The notes under the pieces: model-generated
The model's database searches: none
What the model saw: the letters and a program-made list of their open reading frames with translations, nothing else
What the model was told of the DNA's origin: nothing
Assembly: GCA_002686195.1 (NCBI GenBank)
Contig: NZAS01000023.1
Location: forward strand, 56,596 to 92,319
DNA from: Candidatus Pacearchaeota archaeon
GTDB taxonomy: Archaea > Nanoarchaeota > Nanoarchaeia > Pacearchaeales > GW2011-AR1
Direction: 5' to 3'
Length of the DNA: 35,724 bases
Shown: piece by piece, positions 24,462 through 33,195 of the stretch
Layout: each line of letters starts with the position of its first letter
Numbering within the stretch: the stretch's first letter is position 1
Program-made: the position numbers and the translations under genes

Positions 24462-26372
24462 ATGTGCGGAATTGCAGGTATTTTAGATCTCGACCGTGGT
24501 AAGGTATCTGGACTAGAAAATTCTTTGGGCGTTTTTAACTCCATACAGAAACATCGTGGGCCAGACGATAGCAATATATGGATTCATAAAGATAGGCATC
24601 TGGGGTTTGCACATAGACGACTAAGTATAATTGATGTCGATGATGGCGCTCAACCGATGGTTGGTGGCAATAAAAATTGCGTTACTTTTAATGGAGAAAT
24701 ATATAACTATATAGAGCTAAGAGATGAGTTTAGTGGCGATAATTTCAAAACAAATTCAGATACAGAGGTAATTTTAAAATCTTATGAAAAGTGGGGGAGT
24801 GGCTGTCTAGATCACTTTCGCGGTATGTTCTCATTTGCATTATGGGATGAAAAAAAAGAAACTTTGTTTTGCGCTAGAGATTTTTTTGGCATTAAACCAT
24901 TTTATTATACAGTTATAGATAATAAGTTTTATTTTGCTTCAGAAGTAAAAGCCCTACTGCCCTTTGTTAAAGATATAGAAACCGATTTAGAGGCGTTTAA
25001 AGAATATTTAAGCTTTCAGTTTGTTTTGAGCGAAAAAACATTATTTAAAAACATAAAGCAACTTCTTCCCGGACATTTCCTGATTGTTAAAAATGGAAAA
25101 ATAAAGGTTAAAAAATACTGGGAGGTTTACTATGACCTAGATTTTAATCATACTTCTAAATATTTTGAAAAAGAATTGCAGGTATTGCTAGAAGACTCTA
25201 TTAGGCTTCATACAAGAAGTGATGTGCCGATTGGGGGATATTTAAGCGGCGGGCTAGATTCCAGCGTTGTATGCGCACTGGCTAACAAATATTCCGATGG
25301 AGATTTTGCCGCATTTACCGGGAAGTTCTCAGACGGAGAAAAGTATGACGAGAGCAAATTCGCCAGAATCGTTTCCGAAAGCGAAGGGTTTAGTTTAGAT
25401 ATATTAAACATAGATTCATTAGATTTTATAGATAACTTTAGAGAAGTCATCTATCATATGGACTATCCATCTGCTGGGCCTGGCGCCTTTTCTCAATATA
25501 TGATATCGAAAAAAGCCTCAGAGCATAGAAGGGTTTTGCTCGGCGGCCAGGGTGGTGATGAAATATTTGGAGGGTATACTAGATATTTGATTGCTTATTT
25601 TGAACAATGTATAAAAGCAGCTATTAATGGGAATTTGAGATCTGGAAATTTTATTGTTACATATGAATCTATAATACCAAATTTAAAGTCTTTAAAGAAT
25701 TACGAACCAATGCTAGAGAGGTTCTGGAAAAGAGGACTTTTTGAAGATGTAGATAAGAGGTATTTTTCTTTAATTGACAGAACTCCATTTTTAAATGATG
25801 AGGTGAATTGGTCTGCCTTAAGCGAGTATTCAATCTATGATAAGTTTAGGTCAATTTTTTATGGCAAAAATGTACAAAAAAAGTCTTATTTTGATCTAAT
25901 GACGCACTTTGACTTTAAGACGCTTTTGCCAGCGCTTTTACATGTTGAAGACAGAGTCAGCATGGCGCACGGCTTGGAGTCAAGGGTTCCGCTTCTAGAC
26001 CGGCCATATGTTGAGTTTGCTGCCACAATCCCATCCAATATTAAGTTTAAAAATGGGAATATGAAAAATATATTTAAGCAATCTGTTAAAAAATATATAC
26101 CACAAGATATTATTAATCGCAAAGATAAAATGGGGTTTCCAACCCCCTTTTCTGCTTGGTCAAAAAATGAGATTAGAGACTTCATCATAGACACTCTTTC
26201 CTCAAGTAATGCAATAAATCGTGATTTAATTAATAATAAAAGTGTTATAAAAAAGATTGATGGCGAGGGGGAGTTCGGAAGGAGCCTGTGGGGGTTCTTG
26301 TCTTTGGAGGTATGGCACCAGGAGTTTCACGATAATCATGCTAATTTTAAAAGATTAGTTGATAGACAATAA
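24462..26372 (+). CDS. asnB: Asparagine-synthase-like glutamine amidotransferase
   Basis: This 636-residue protein has the full AsnB architecture. The N-terminal Ntn glutaminase domain has C2 as nucleophile (M-C-G-I-A-G). The C-terminal PP-loop synthetase domain carries L-S262-G-G-L-D-S-S268 and G-G-Q-G-G-D-E-I-F-G-G-Y. Known chemistry: glutamine hydrolysis supplies ammonia to an adenylylated carboxylate. In polysaccharide loci, homologues such as WbpS are believed to amidate uronic acids, and this window also encodes a uronic-acid pathway. A sugar uronamide product is therefore plausible but inferred; ordinary asparagine synthesis remains possible. Confidence 0.88.
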   Translation: MCGIAGILDLDRGKVSGLENSLGVFNSIQKHRGPDDSNIWIHKDRHLGFAHRRLSIIDVDDGAQPMVGGNKNCVTFNGEIYNYIELRDEFSGDNFKTNSDTEVILKSYEKWGSGCLDHFRGMFSFALWDEKKETLFCARDFFGIKPFYYTVIDNKFYFASEVKALLPFVKDIETDLEAFKEYLSFQFVLSEKTLFKNIKQLLPGHFLIVKNGKIKVKKYWEVYYDLDFNHTSKYFEKELQVLLEDSIRLHTRSDVPIGGYLSGGLDSSVVCALANKYSDGDFAAFTGKFSDGEKYDESKFARIVSESEGFSLDILNIDSLDFIDNFREVIYHMDYPSAGPGAFSQYMISKKASEHRRVLLGGQGGDEIFGGYTRYLIAYFEQCIKAAINGNLRSGNFIVTYESIIPNLKSLKNYEPMLERFWKRGLFEDVDKRYFSLIDRTPFLNDEVNWSALSEYSIYDKFRSIFYGKNVQKKSYFDLMTHFDFKTLLPALLHVEDRVSMAHGLESRVPLLDRPYVEFAATIPSNIKFKNGNMKNIFKQSVKKYIPQDIINRKDKMGFPTPFSAWSKNEIRDFIIDTLSSSNAINRDLINNKSVIKKIDGEGEFGRSLWGFLSLEVWHQEFHDNHANFKRLVDRQ

Positions 26373-26395
26373 TGCATAAGGACACAGGAGGCTTT

Positions 26396-27145
26396 ATGAA
26401 AAAAGACAAGTATATGGATAATATAGATATTACCGGGGTTTCTTCTTTGGAGCTAGAGCCTGCTGAGCGAGAGTTGGAATATGAAAAATATTATGAAGGT
26501 CTAGCGAGAAAAAACTTGGAGCATGTTCGAAAAGGCGAGGTTAAAACGCGCTATGGAAGAGCGCCGAATGACAGAGAGAACTGGGGCATATGGCACATAG
26601 AAACAGAGTCACACACTTTCCCGATTTTAAAGAGTCATCTAGACCGACTTTTTGGTCTGGATAAAAAATATAAAACAGGTTTGGATCTCGGCTGTGGGAC
26701 GGTAACATTCTTTGACCTTATAGATGTTGAAGATTCAGTATTAATTGATTTATCACAATCGTATTGTGAGTTTATGAGAAAAAAAGGATGGAATGTTATG
26801 CAGGCAAATGCAGAAGCCATCCCATTGTCAGACAGATGGGCAGACATTATTGTTTGCTCTGATATTTTAGAGCATGCCCCATCTTTCGACAAGGTTCTTA
26901 ATGAGGTAGAAAGAGTGCTAAGAGATGATGGTGTTTTGCTTGTAAGTGTTCCATGGAAGCAGGATTTAAACTTTCCTCAAAAAGCAAAACAGGGGTTTAC
27001 GCATTTAAGAAGATTTGATGATGAAAATATAAAAGAGAGGTTTGGCGGCTGGAAAATTTTATCTTCGGAGGTAATCGAGGAGAAAAGATATGGTAAGAAA
27101 AAGTGTATAGCGACTATAAATTTAATACTTAAGAAAAAGCAATGA
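26396..27145 (+). CDS. SAM-dependent class I methyltransferase
   Basis: The gene encodes 249 residues from the ATG at 26396, which has AGGAGG at 26386-26391. An in-frame ATG at 26372 overlaps the previous stop and would add 8 residues, but it lacks a ribosome site of that quality. Motif I is L96-D-L-G-C-G101, followed by D-I-L-E-H-A-P and L-R-D-D-G-V-L-L-V-S-V-P, the usual pattern of Methyltransf_11-type enzymes. It probably methylates a sugar or a small acceptor. Its end overlaps the next gene by 4 bases. Confidence 0.85.
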   Translation: MKKDKYMDNIDITGVSSLELEPAERELEYEKYYEGLARKNLEHVRKGEVKTRYGRAPNDRENWGIWHIETESHTFPILKSHLDRLFGLDKKYKTGLDLGCGTVTFFDLIDVEDSVLIDLSQSYCEFMRKKGWNVMQANAEAIPLSDRWADIIVCSDILEHAPSFDKVLNEVERVLRDDGVLLVSVPWKQDLNFPQKAKQGFTHLRRFDDENIKERFGGWKILSSEVIEEKRYGKKKCIATINLILKKKQ

Positions 27146-27798
27146 GCAAGGTAAAGATTTCTTTTTTTGGCGATTCTATATGTATGGGCCAAGGCGTCTC
27201 TATTCACGGCAACTGGATAGTGAATTTATCATCCGACTTGTATAAAGCGTTCGGAGATAGAATTATAGTTTCAATAAACGCAGCGAATGGTAGAACGACT
27301 CGAATGGCTTTGGAGGTTATGCCATATGAAATACAGTCAAGTCCGCCAGATATTTTAATAATTCAATATGGAATGAATGACTGTAATTACTGGGAAACAG
27401 ATTGTGGTGTTCCAAGAGTTACGAAAAATGCCTTTAAGGCAAATTTAGAAGAGATAATTACAAGGGCCAGGGCATGTGGCGTTAAATCTATTTTTTTAAA
27501 CTCAAATCATCCAACGGGGCGGTTTTGTTCAAAAATGTTATCAGCGGGTATAACCTATGAAGATAGCAATGTCGAATATAATGAAATAATCAGGCTTGTT
27601 GGAGATAATCCTGATGTTAATTTTATAGATATAGAGTTGGAGTTTGAAAAATTAAATATGGAGCATAGCAAATACTTGTTGCCCAAGCCAGATTTGCTAC
27701 ATCTAAACGAATTTGGGAATAAAATTTATTATGAGATAATGAAACCAATACTGCTGGATGATATATATAGTTATATAAATAAAAGTTCAGATAAGTAA
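27142..27798 (+). CDS. SGNH/GDSL-type hydrolase
   Basis: The 218-residue protein has the four SGNH blocks: G-D11-S12 (nucleophile Ser), an Asn/Gly loop with A-N-G-R, G-M-N79-D (block III), and D184-L-L-H187 (catalytic Asp-His). The family cleaves or transfers acyl groups on sugars, lipids or peptides. No signal peptide is present, so action on a cytoplasmic glycan intermediate (de-O-acylation or acyl transfer) is more likely than secretion. It starts in a 4-base overlap with the methyltransferase and its stop abuts the next ATG. Confidence 0.85.
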   Translation: MSKVKISFFGDSICMGQGVSIHGNWIVNLSSDLYKAFGDRIIVSINAANGRTTRMALEVMPYEIQSSPPDILIIQYGMNDCNYWETDCGVPRVTKNAFKANLEEIITRARACGVKSIFLNSNHPTGRFCSKMLSAGITYEDSNVEYNEIIRLVGDNPDVNFIDIELEFEKLNMEHSKYLLPKPDLLHLNEFGNKIYYEIMKPILLDDIYSYINKSSDK

Positions 27799-28722
27799 AT
27801 GTTTTTTTCTTTGGATAAAATAAAAAATAAAGATGTTGGCGTTGTTGATCACAAGGGCCCTCCGCTAGTATTTATTCTTGCGTCACCAAGAACTGGTAGT
27901 ACGTTTTTGTACCAGTTGTTAATTAATATTTATAATTTTGGATATATAAATAATTTAATTAATGATAAATTTAACAGATCCCTAGCAACTGGTTTCGCAG
28001 TTACAAAGCTAGCGGGAGGCTTCAGCAAGAAAGTTGCTTATGATAGTTTTTACGGAAAGACTAATCGATGGTATGAGCCATCAGAGGGCTCTATGGTTTT
28101 TTATAATTGGTACGGTGGAGACCATCCGTCAGAAATTTATAGTGCAAACGCCAAAAACCCATCTGACATGACCGCCAGCATATCAAGAGCCTATAGCGTT
28201 ATGAATAGGCCAATCATTTTTAAAAACGCATGGAATTGCTTTAGAATTAGAGACTTATCTTATAGGTACCCCAATTCTTTCTTTATTTGGCTCAGAAGAG
28301 ATATCATTAGCAGTGTCGCCTCGGATCTTGAATCTAGATATAGTCGCGGCTCTCCTTACGTTTGGAATTCTGCGACTACTAAAAATTATGAAGAGTTATT
28401 TGGCCTGCAGCCCCATGAGCAGTCTGTTGAGCAGCAATATTGGTTTAATGACTCTATTGGTAAAAATTTAAACCTATATGCAAAAAATCGTTATTGTGAA
28501 GTTTGGTATGAGGATATATGCAATGATGTAGATGGGGAAGTAAGTCGGATCGAGATATCTGTTAATAAAGTTTGGAGTAATAGACTTATAAGAAAAGACA
28601 ATATAGATGTTAACTGCTTAAAGACAAGCAGCCTTATAGAAGATAAGGAAGTTATAGATTATGTTTGCAAAGAAAAAGATAGATTTCGGGATTTTATAAA
28701 AAATGAAAAATTTAAAAGCTAG
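27799..28722 (+). CDS. Sulfotransferase (PAPS-dependent)
   Basis: The 307-residue protein carries the 5'-phosphosulfate-binding loop A28-S-P-R-T-G-S-T35 and the 3'-phosphate-binding W164-L-R-R-D-I-I-S171-S-V-A-S175, the two diagnostic parts of PAPS sulfotransferases. Acceptors in the family are sugar hydroxyls, Tyr or small molecules. In this setting a sugar acceptor is most likely, with Tyr in an acidic context a speculative alternative. It starts immediately after the preceding TAA, and its 3' end overlaps the next gene by 20 bases. There is no membrane segment. Confidence 0.85.
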   Translation: MFFSLDKIKNKDVGVVDHKGPPLVFILASPRTGSTFLYQLLINIYNFGYINNLINDKFNRSLATGFAVTKLAGGFSKKVAYDSFYGKTNRWYEPSEGSMVFYNWYGGDHPSEIYSANAKNPSDMTASISRAYSVMNRPIIFKNAWNCFRIRDLSYRYPNSFFIWLRRDIISSVASDLESRYSRGSPYVWNSATTKNYEELFGLQPHEQSVEQQYWFNDSIGKNLNLYAKNRYCEVWYEDICNDVDGEVSRIEISVNKVWSNRLIRKDNIDVNCLKTSSLIEDKEVIDYVCKEKDRFRDFIKNEKFKS

Positions 28723-29473
28723 CATTATAATGTCAACATACAACAAGCCGGAGGTTTTGCCAAATACGCTCATGTCGATTGCTAGGCAAAAAACCTCATT
28801 TCCGCTTGAAGTATGTATAGTCGATGACTTATCAGATATTGATCCTGAGCCAATAATTAAAAAATTTCTTCCTGATGCTAAATATAGAAGACTTAGAAAA
28901 AACCATGGGTTTGCGTTTTCAAAAAATGTATGCCTGGATATGGTTTCTGATGATACAACAATAATAGTTCCTATGGCTGCTGATATTATAATGCTTAGAG
29001 ATGATGCTGTAGAGAATTTGTGCAGTAGGGTTTCTGATAAAAATATTGTAATATCAGAAATATGTAATATGCGGGTTAAAAAAGATATGTATTTAAATTT
29101 TGATGCATTTTCCAAGCCTATATTGAGCGACTGGAACGGCGCATTAGCAAAAAGTTTAAAGCCAAATATAACATGCAGAAAGAACATGACCTCCTGGCTG
29201 TTTTTTTTGGGAGCTATTTTGAAAAAAAACATTATTGATCTTGGCTATAGGCAGGTGTCATGTGACGCTGTTTTGTGGCAAAAAATGGCCAAGGGCGGAT
29301 ATAGTGGTGACCTGCTTACGACTGTTAAAGCAGTTCATCAATATCATAAGTCTATTCTTATACCATGCAAGATTGACAACACTTGTGCTTTTTATTGCTC
29401 AAGAACAGTCAAAAACGGAAGATGGAAAGGTCGTGGTGGAAGGCCGAAGATCAAGCCTCTTAGCTTAATATAG
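28703..29473 (+). CDS. GT2 glycosyltransferase with C-terminal Cys/His module
   Basis: This 256-residue protein shows clear GT2 features: A-S-I-I-M-S-T-Y-N-K at the N-terminus, V-D-D-L-S-D in the first acidic loop and A-A-D-I-I-M as the DXD-type site. Residues 212-232 form H-x2-H-x6-C-x5-C-x3-C, matching the tail of the enzyme at 22618 apart from the loop length. A basic Arg/Gly/Lys tail follows. It overlaps the sulfotransferase gene by 20 bases, and no strong ribosome site is seen. Donor and acceptor are unknown. Confidence 0.8.
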   Translation: MKNLKASIIMSTYNKPEVLPNTLMSIARQKTSFPLEVCIVDDLSDIDPEPIIKKFLPDAKYRRLRKNHGFAFSKNVCLDMVSDDTTIIVPMAADIIMLRDDAVENLCSRVSDKNIVISEICNMRVKKDMYLNFDAFSKPILSDWNGALAKSLKPNITCRKNMTSWLFFLGAILKKNIIDLGYRQVSCDAVLWQKMAKGGYSGDLLTTVKAVHQYHKSILIPCKIDNTCAFYCSRTVKNGRWKGRGGRPKIKPLSLI

Positions 29474-29482
29474 GATTTTAGT

Positions 29483-30196
29483 ATGTTTTTATGTAATTTA
29501 AAAAAGAAAGAAGAATACTTAAAAGAGCATGATATAATAAATACCATGCTTGAGGATGATAATTATGATGAAAAGATATTTGCAACACATAAGTGGCTTC
29601 TTGAGTCTGTAGAAAAAAGAATGATTTATTGGAATATATATAAAGATTTATTATTTTTAAATAACGGCAGAAGCAGCATTCTTGATGTTGGCGGTGGCTT
29701 TTCCTCGTTAACAAAGAAAATGTTGAAACATAATGACTACCATTTATTAGATATTATGGCTCATGATGATATTGAAAGAATATATGAAATAGAGTCCAAG
29801 CATGGTGTAAATTTTTTTATTAATTCTGATTGGAATTTATTTAATATAAAAGATAAATATGATATAATTATTGCAAATGATTTATTTCCGAATGTAGATC
29901 AACGACTTGAGATGTTTTTAGACAAATATTTGCCATATTGTGATGAAATGAGGTTGTCATTGACGTATTATAATAATAATAAGAGCTATAAAGTTAAAAG
30001 AGTGGGAGCAGATGAGGTTTTTAATATATTGGCATGGGACGGAACGAGGCTATCTAGGTCTTTGAGAAAATATAAAAATAAAATTATAAATTATAACCCA
30101 GACGCCCTGCTGGGCGGTGATGAGTCAATCTTTGCAAACGGCAGGCAGGTCTGTGTTGTTAGGGTCAAAGGCGATAGTTCGTTTGGCGCGTATTAA
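29483..30196 (+). CDS. SAM-dependent methyltransferase-like protein
   Basis: This 237-residue protein has a class I SAM-binding motif I at I66-L-D-V-G-G-G72 and a motif IV-like D-I-I-I-A-N-D-L stretch. The N-terminal part is helical and carries no known domain. The D-V-G-G-G form is common in methyltransferases that act on sugars and small molecules, but the C-terminal half is not recognised. Another SAM-binding enzyme is possible. It follows the preceding gene by 9 bases. Confidence 0.68.
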   Translation: MFLCNLKKKEEYLKEHDIINTMLEDDNYDEKIFATHKWLLESVEKRMIYWNIYKDLLFLNNGRSSILDVGGGFSSLTKKMLKHNDYHLLDIMAHDDIERIYEIESKHGVNFFINSDWNLFNIKDKYDIIIANDLFPNVDQRLEMFLDKYLPYCDEMRLSLTYYNNNKSYKVKRVGADEVFNILAWDGTRLSRSLRKYKNKIINYNPDALLGGDESIFANGRQVCVVRVKGDSSFGAY

Positions 30197-30213
30197 TTTT
30201 GGAGTAATATGAT

Positions 30214-31098
30214 ATGAGTAAAACAAAAACAGATGAATATTGGGCGAGACACACCGTAAGAGCTCCAAGCTTTAAGTCGGCAGACGAATCTTTAAAATAT
30301 TTGAACTGGCGATCTTCCAAGTACCCATTCTTTCATGAGCTTATGGGATTATTTAAAGCAAATAAAACACAGACTGTTCTAGATTATGGGTGTGGACCGG
30401 GGAACGATGTGGTTGGATATGCGTGTCTTTCTGACGCAAAGAAAGTTATTGGTGTAGATATTTCAAACAAGGCTATAAATTTAGCTAAAAAAAGATTATT
30501 GTTGCATGGCATTGATGCAAACAAGACAGCCTCTAAGGTCAGATTTGTTGAGATTAGCGACTCAGATTCGTCTGAAGGCGGAGTCCTAAAAGGACATGTG
30601 GAGGATAGTAGTATAGACCATATATACTGCCAGGGTGTTTTACACCACACAACAAACCCTAAGAAAATTTTAGAGGAGTTTTACAGGGTTTTGAAAACTG
30701 GAAGTAGCGCGAATATTATGATTTATAATCGAAACAGCATATTTTATCATCTATATGTTGGATACATCAAGAGAGTTATCAGGGGTGCTGCCGGTACAAG
30801 CGATGAAGTTTTCAAAAGATCGACTGATGGCTCGGGGTGCCCAGTTTCATATGCAACAGAGCCGAAAGAATATATTTCTTTTTGTAATAAGATTGGCTTT
30901 TCGGCCACATATAAGGGAGGGTACATGTCTGATACTGAAATGAAGTTAATACCAAAGCATTTAAAGAATGCAATATTGAATTTAAAATGCGAAAAAGAAC
31001 ATAGTGATTTCTTAAAAAAAATTAAGATAACTGGAGGTTATCCGTATTATGAGAATAAATTGGCCGGCATTGGTGGCGTTTACATATTAAACAAATAA
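30214..31098 (+). CDS. SAM-dependent class I methyltransferase
   Basis: The 294-residue protein has motif I V55-L-D-Y-G-C-G-P-G, an acidic G-V-D-I-S for ribose binding, motif IV-like I-Y-C-Q-G-V-L-H-H-T and F-Y-R-V-L-K-T-G. This is the classical Methyltransf_11 pattern. GGAG at 30202-30205 precedes the ATG at a suitable distance. It is the third methyltransferase in the cluster and probably the last decorating enzyme before the sugar-nucleotide block. Acceptor unknown. Confidence 0.85.
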   Translation: MSKTKTDEYWARHTVRAPSFKSADESLKYLNWRSSKYPFFHELMGLFKANKTQTVLDYGCGPGNDVVGYACLSDAKKVIGVDISNKAINLAKKRLLLHGIDANKTASKVRFVEISDSDSSEGGVLKGHVEDSSIDHIYCQGVLHHTTNPKKILEEFYRVLKTGSSANIMIYNRNSIFYHLYVGYIKRVIRGAAGTSDEVFKRSTDGSGCPVSYATEPKEYISFCNKIGFSATYKGGYMSDTEMKLIPKHLKNAILNLKCEKEHSDFLKKIKITGGYPYYENKLAGIGGVYILNK

Positions 31099-31127
31099 AT
31101 AAAATTATTACTTAAGGCACAAAGAAC

Positions 31128-32123
31128 ATGAAGATATTGAGCATCATAGGAACACGACCACAGTATATAAAGATTAAGCCAATTTTTGATTTTTGCAAGA
31201 CAAATAATATTGAGCATAAGATCGTTGATACTCGTCAGCATTATTCTTATAATGTTTCAGATGCGTTAATAAAAGATTTATCTCTTCATATTGATTATTC
31301 ATTAGAGATTCCCAATACTAACGAATTAGAATTTATTGCGGAGTGCATTAAGTCTTTATATGCTCTTCTTGTAAAAATAAGCCCAGACATTGTTCTTGTT
31401 TATGGTGATACAAATTCTACGTTTTGTGCCGCACTTGCCTCTTATAAGGTCGGTATTCCAATTGCTCATATTGAAGCTGGTGAGCGATGTTTTGATATGT
31501 CTGTGCCGGAAGAAGTTACTCGTACTTTTGTAGATAGTATTTCAAAATTTAATTTTTGCTCTTCCTTGAAGGCTGTGAAAAATATAGACAATGGTATTTA
31601 CTGTGGAGATTTAGAGTATGAGCTTCTCAACGTTCTTAACCCAAAAATTAGTTTTCAAGATTTTGGAGTAATGACTATTCATAGGAAGGCAAATTCTTCT
31701 CCAGAACAGTTAAATAAGATTCTGTCTTTTTGCAACACTATACCATATGATATAAAGCTTTTTGCACATCATCGTGTAAAGCCTTTGCTCCAAGAAGAAG
31801 TTCCAGATAATATTATTGTATATGATTCATGTTCATACACAGAGATGGTTAAACAATTATCTGATTGTAAATTTATAATTACAGATTCTGGCAGCATACA
31901 GAAGACAAGTGCATTTTTTGGAAAGCGAACTTTAATTATGCGAGAAAAAAGCGAATGGAAGGATACAGAGATTAAAAATTTTGCAAAACTTGTTAGCTTT
32001 TCTGATAAAGATATTTCTTGGCTTTTACCAGAAAGAACTCCAAGAGACAAGTATTTTTATTTAAGCGATTTGCATCAGAACAAACCATCCAGTATTATCA
32101 TATCCAGTATATTGGCAGGATAA
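31128..32123 (+). CDS. wbpI: Non-hydrolysing UDP-GlcNAc-type 2-epimerase, WbpI-like
   Basis: The 331-residue protein has G8-T-R-P-Q12, V-Y-G-D94-T, H-I-E116-A-G-E-R and P-E128-E-V-T-R, matching the catalytic Asp/Glu/Glu set of WecB (D95, E117, E131). T-I-H-R-K-A-N replaces the usual T-x-H-R-x-E-N, and T-D-S-G-S-I-Q is the UDP loop. The protein is about 40 residues shorter than most homologues. Alone it could make UDP-ManNAc (WecB). Because the next four genes are WbpE/D/B/A-like, step 5 of UDP-ManNAc(3NAc)A synthesis (WbpI) is more likely. Substrate use cannot be decided from sequence. Confidence 0.85.
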   Translation: MKILSIIGTRPQYIKIKPIFDFCKTNNIEHKIVDTRQHYSYNVSDALIKDLSLHIDYSLEIPNTNELEFIAECIKSLYALLVKISPDIVLVYGDTNSTFCAALASYKVGIPIAHIEAGERCFDMSVPEEVTRTFVDSISKFNFCSSLKAVKNIDNGIYCGDLEYELLNVLNPKISFQDFGVMTIHRKANSSPEQLNKILSFCNTIPYDIKLFAHHRVKPLLQEEVPDNIIVYDSCSYTEMVKQLSDCKFIITDSGSIQKTSAFFGKRTLIMREKSEWKDTEIKNFAKLVSFSDKDISWLLPERTPRDKYFYLSDLHQNKPSSIIISSILAG

Positions 32124-32124
32124 T

Positions 32125-33195
32125 ATGGAAGTTCCACTTTTTGATTTACATCGTGTTTTAAAAGAATATAATAATGAATTAACATCTGCATTTAAAAATT
32201 GCATGGATCATGGCAGGTTTATTCTTGGCCCAGAAGTTGAGGGCTTTGAGAAAACTTTCGCTAAAAAAATGAATGCAAAGCATTGTATTAGTGTATCAAG
32301 CGGTACAGATGCATTATTGGCTATATTAATGGCTTTAAATTTGGAGCCTGGAAGCGAAATCATTGTTCCATCATTTACATTTATTGCTTCAGCATCTTCT
32401 ATTGTAAGAGCAGGCCTAAAGCCTGTTTTTGTTGATTTGGCGCCAAATTCTTTTAAGCCATCGTTTGATACTATAGAGGGGGCTTGGACTGAAAAAACAA
32501 AAGGCGTTTTGTTTGTTCATTTGTTTGGTGAATCAACAAACTTATATGATATTAACCAATTATGTAAGAGCCGAGGGGCTGTTCTGATTGAAGATTGTGC
32601 TCAGTCTTATGGCGCTCCAGTTGGAAATGAGGGAATAGCGGGAGCGTTTAGTTTTTTCCCAGCAAAGAATTTAGGCTGCTTAGGTGATGGTGGGGCAATA
32701 ATAACAAATAATGATGAATTATTAAGTAATATGAAGAAGATAAGGGGCCATGGATCTAAAGAAAAATATAATTATGAATTATTGGGCGGAAACTTTAGAT
32801 TAGATACTATTCAGGCAGCTTTTTTAAACGTATTATTGCCACATTCAGACAAATGGATAGCTAAGAGGAGGGGCAATGCAGCTTACTATAGTAAGCATTT
32901 GCAGGAGTCAAAAGATCTCTTTCTGCCCAAGCATTGTAAGGGTCATTCTTGGAATCAATATACTTTAAGGACCACCAGAAGGGGTGAATTAAAAAAATAT
33001 CTAGACGAAAAGGGTATTGGAAATGCTGTTTATTATCCTTATCCATTGCATAAAAGTAAAATATTTAAATTTAAAAACATATTAAAAGAAACGGAAAAAA
33101 GATGTGAAGAGGTTATTTCTATTCCAGTTTATCCCGGCCTTTTGGAAGAAGAGCGAGAATATGTTGTAAAAAAAATAAAGGAGTTTTTTAAATGA
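32125..33195 (+). CDS. wbpE: PLP-dependent sugar aminotransferase, WbpE-like (DegT/DnrJ/EryC1)
   Basis: The 356-residue protein contains the DegT family hallmarks: I-E-D157-C-A-Q-S for the PLP ring nitrogen, F-F-P-A-K181-N-L-G with the Schiff-base Lys, and S-S-G-T-D-A near 71-76 for the phosphate. Known WbpE transfers an amino group from glutamate to UDP-3-keto-GlcNAcA. Length matches the family. It begins 1 base after the epimerase stop, and its stop overlaps the next start, keeping it in the five-gene block. The WbpE role follows from neighbour identity; other sugar aminotransferase activities share this fold. Confidence 0.88.
   Translation: MEVPLFDLHRVLKEYNNELTSAFKNCMDHGRFILGPEVEGFEKTFAKKMNAKHCISVSSGTDALLAILMALNLEPGSEIIVPSFTFIASASSIVRAGLKPVFVDLAPNSFKPSFDTIEGAWTEKTKGVLFVHLFGESTNLYDINQLCKSRGAVLIEDCAQSYGAPVGNEGIAGAFSFFPAKNLGCLGDGGAIITNNDELLSNMKKIRGHGSKEKYNYELLGGNFRLDTIQAAFLNVLLPHSDKWIAKRRGNAAYYSKHLQESKDLFLPKHCKGHSWNQYTLRTTRRGELKKYLDEKGIGNAVYYPYPLHKSKIFKFKNILKETEKRCEEVISIPVYPGLLEEEREYVVKKIKEFFK

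Noticed and set aside
26372..26395. ATG at 26372 as start of the methyltransferase
   Set aside because: The AGGAGG at 26386-26391 serves the ATG at 26396. The upstream ATG overlaps the previous stop but has no comparable site.
28618..29232. 204-codon open frame on the - strand
   Set aside because: It is antisense to well-supported sulfotransferase and GT2 genes and has no recognisable motif or ribosome site. It is a shadow frame of AT-rich coding DNA.
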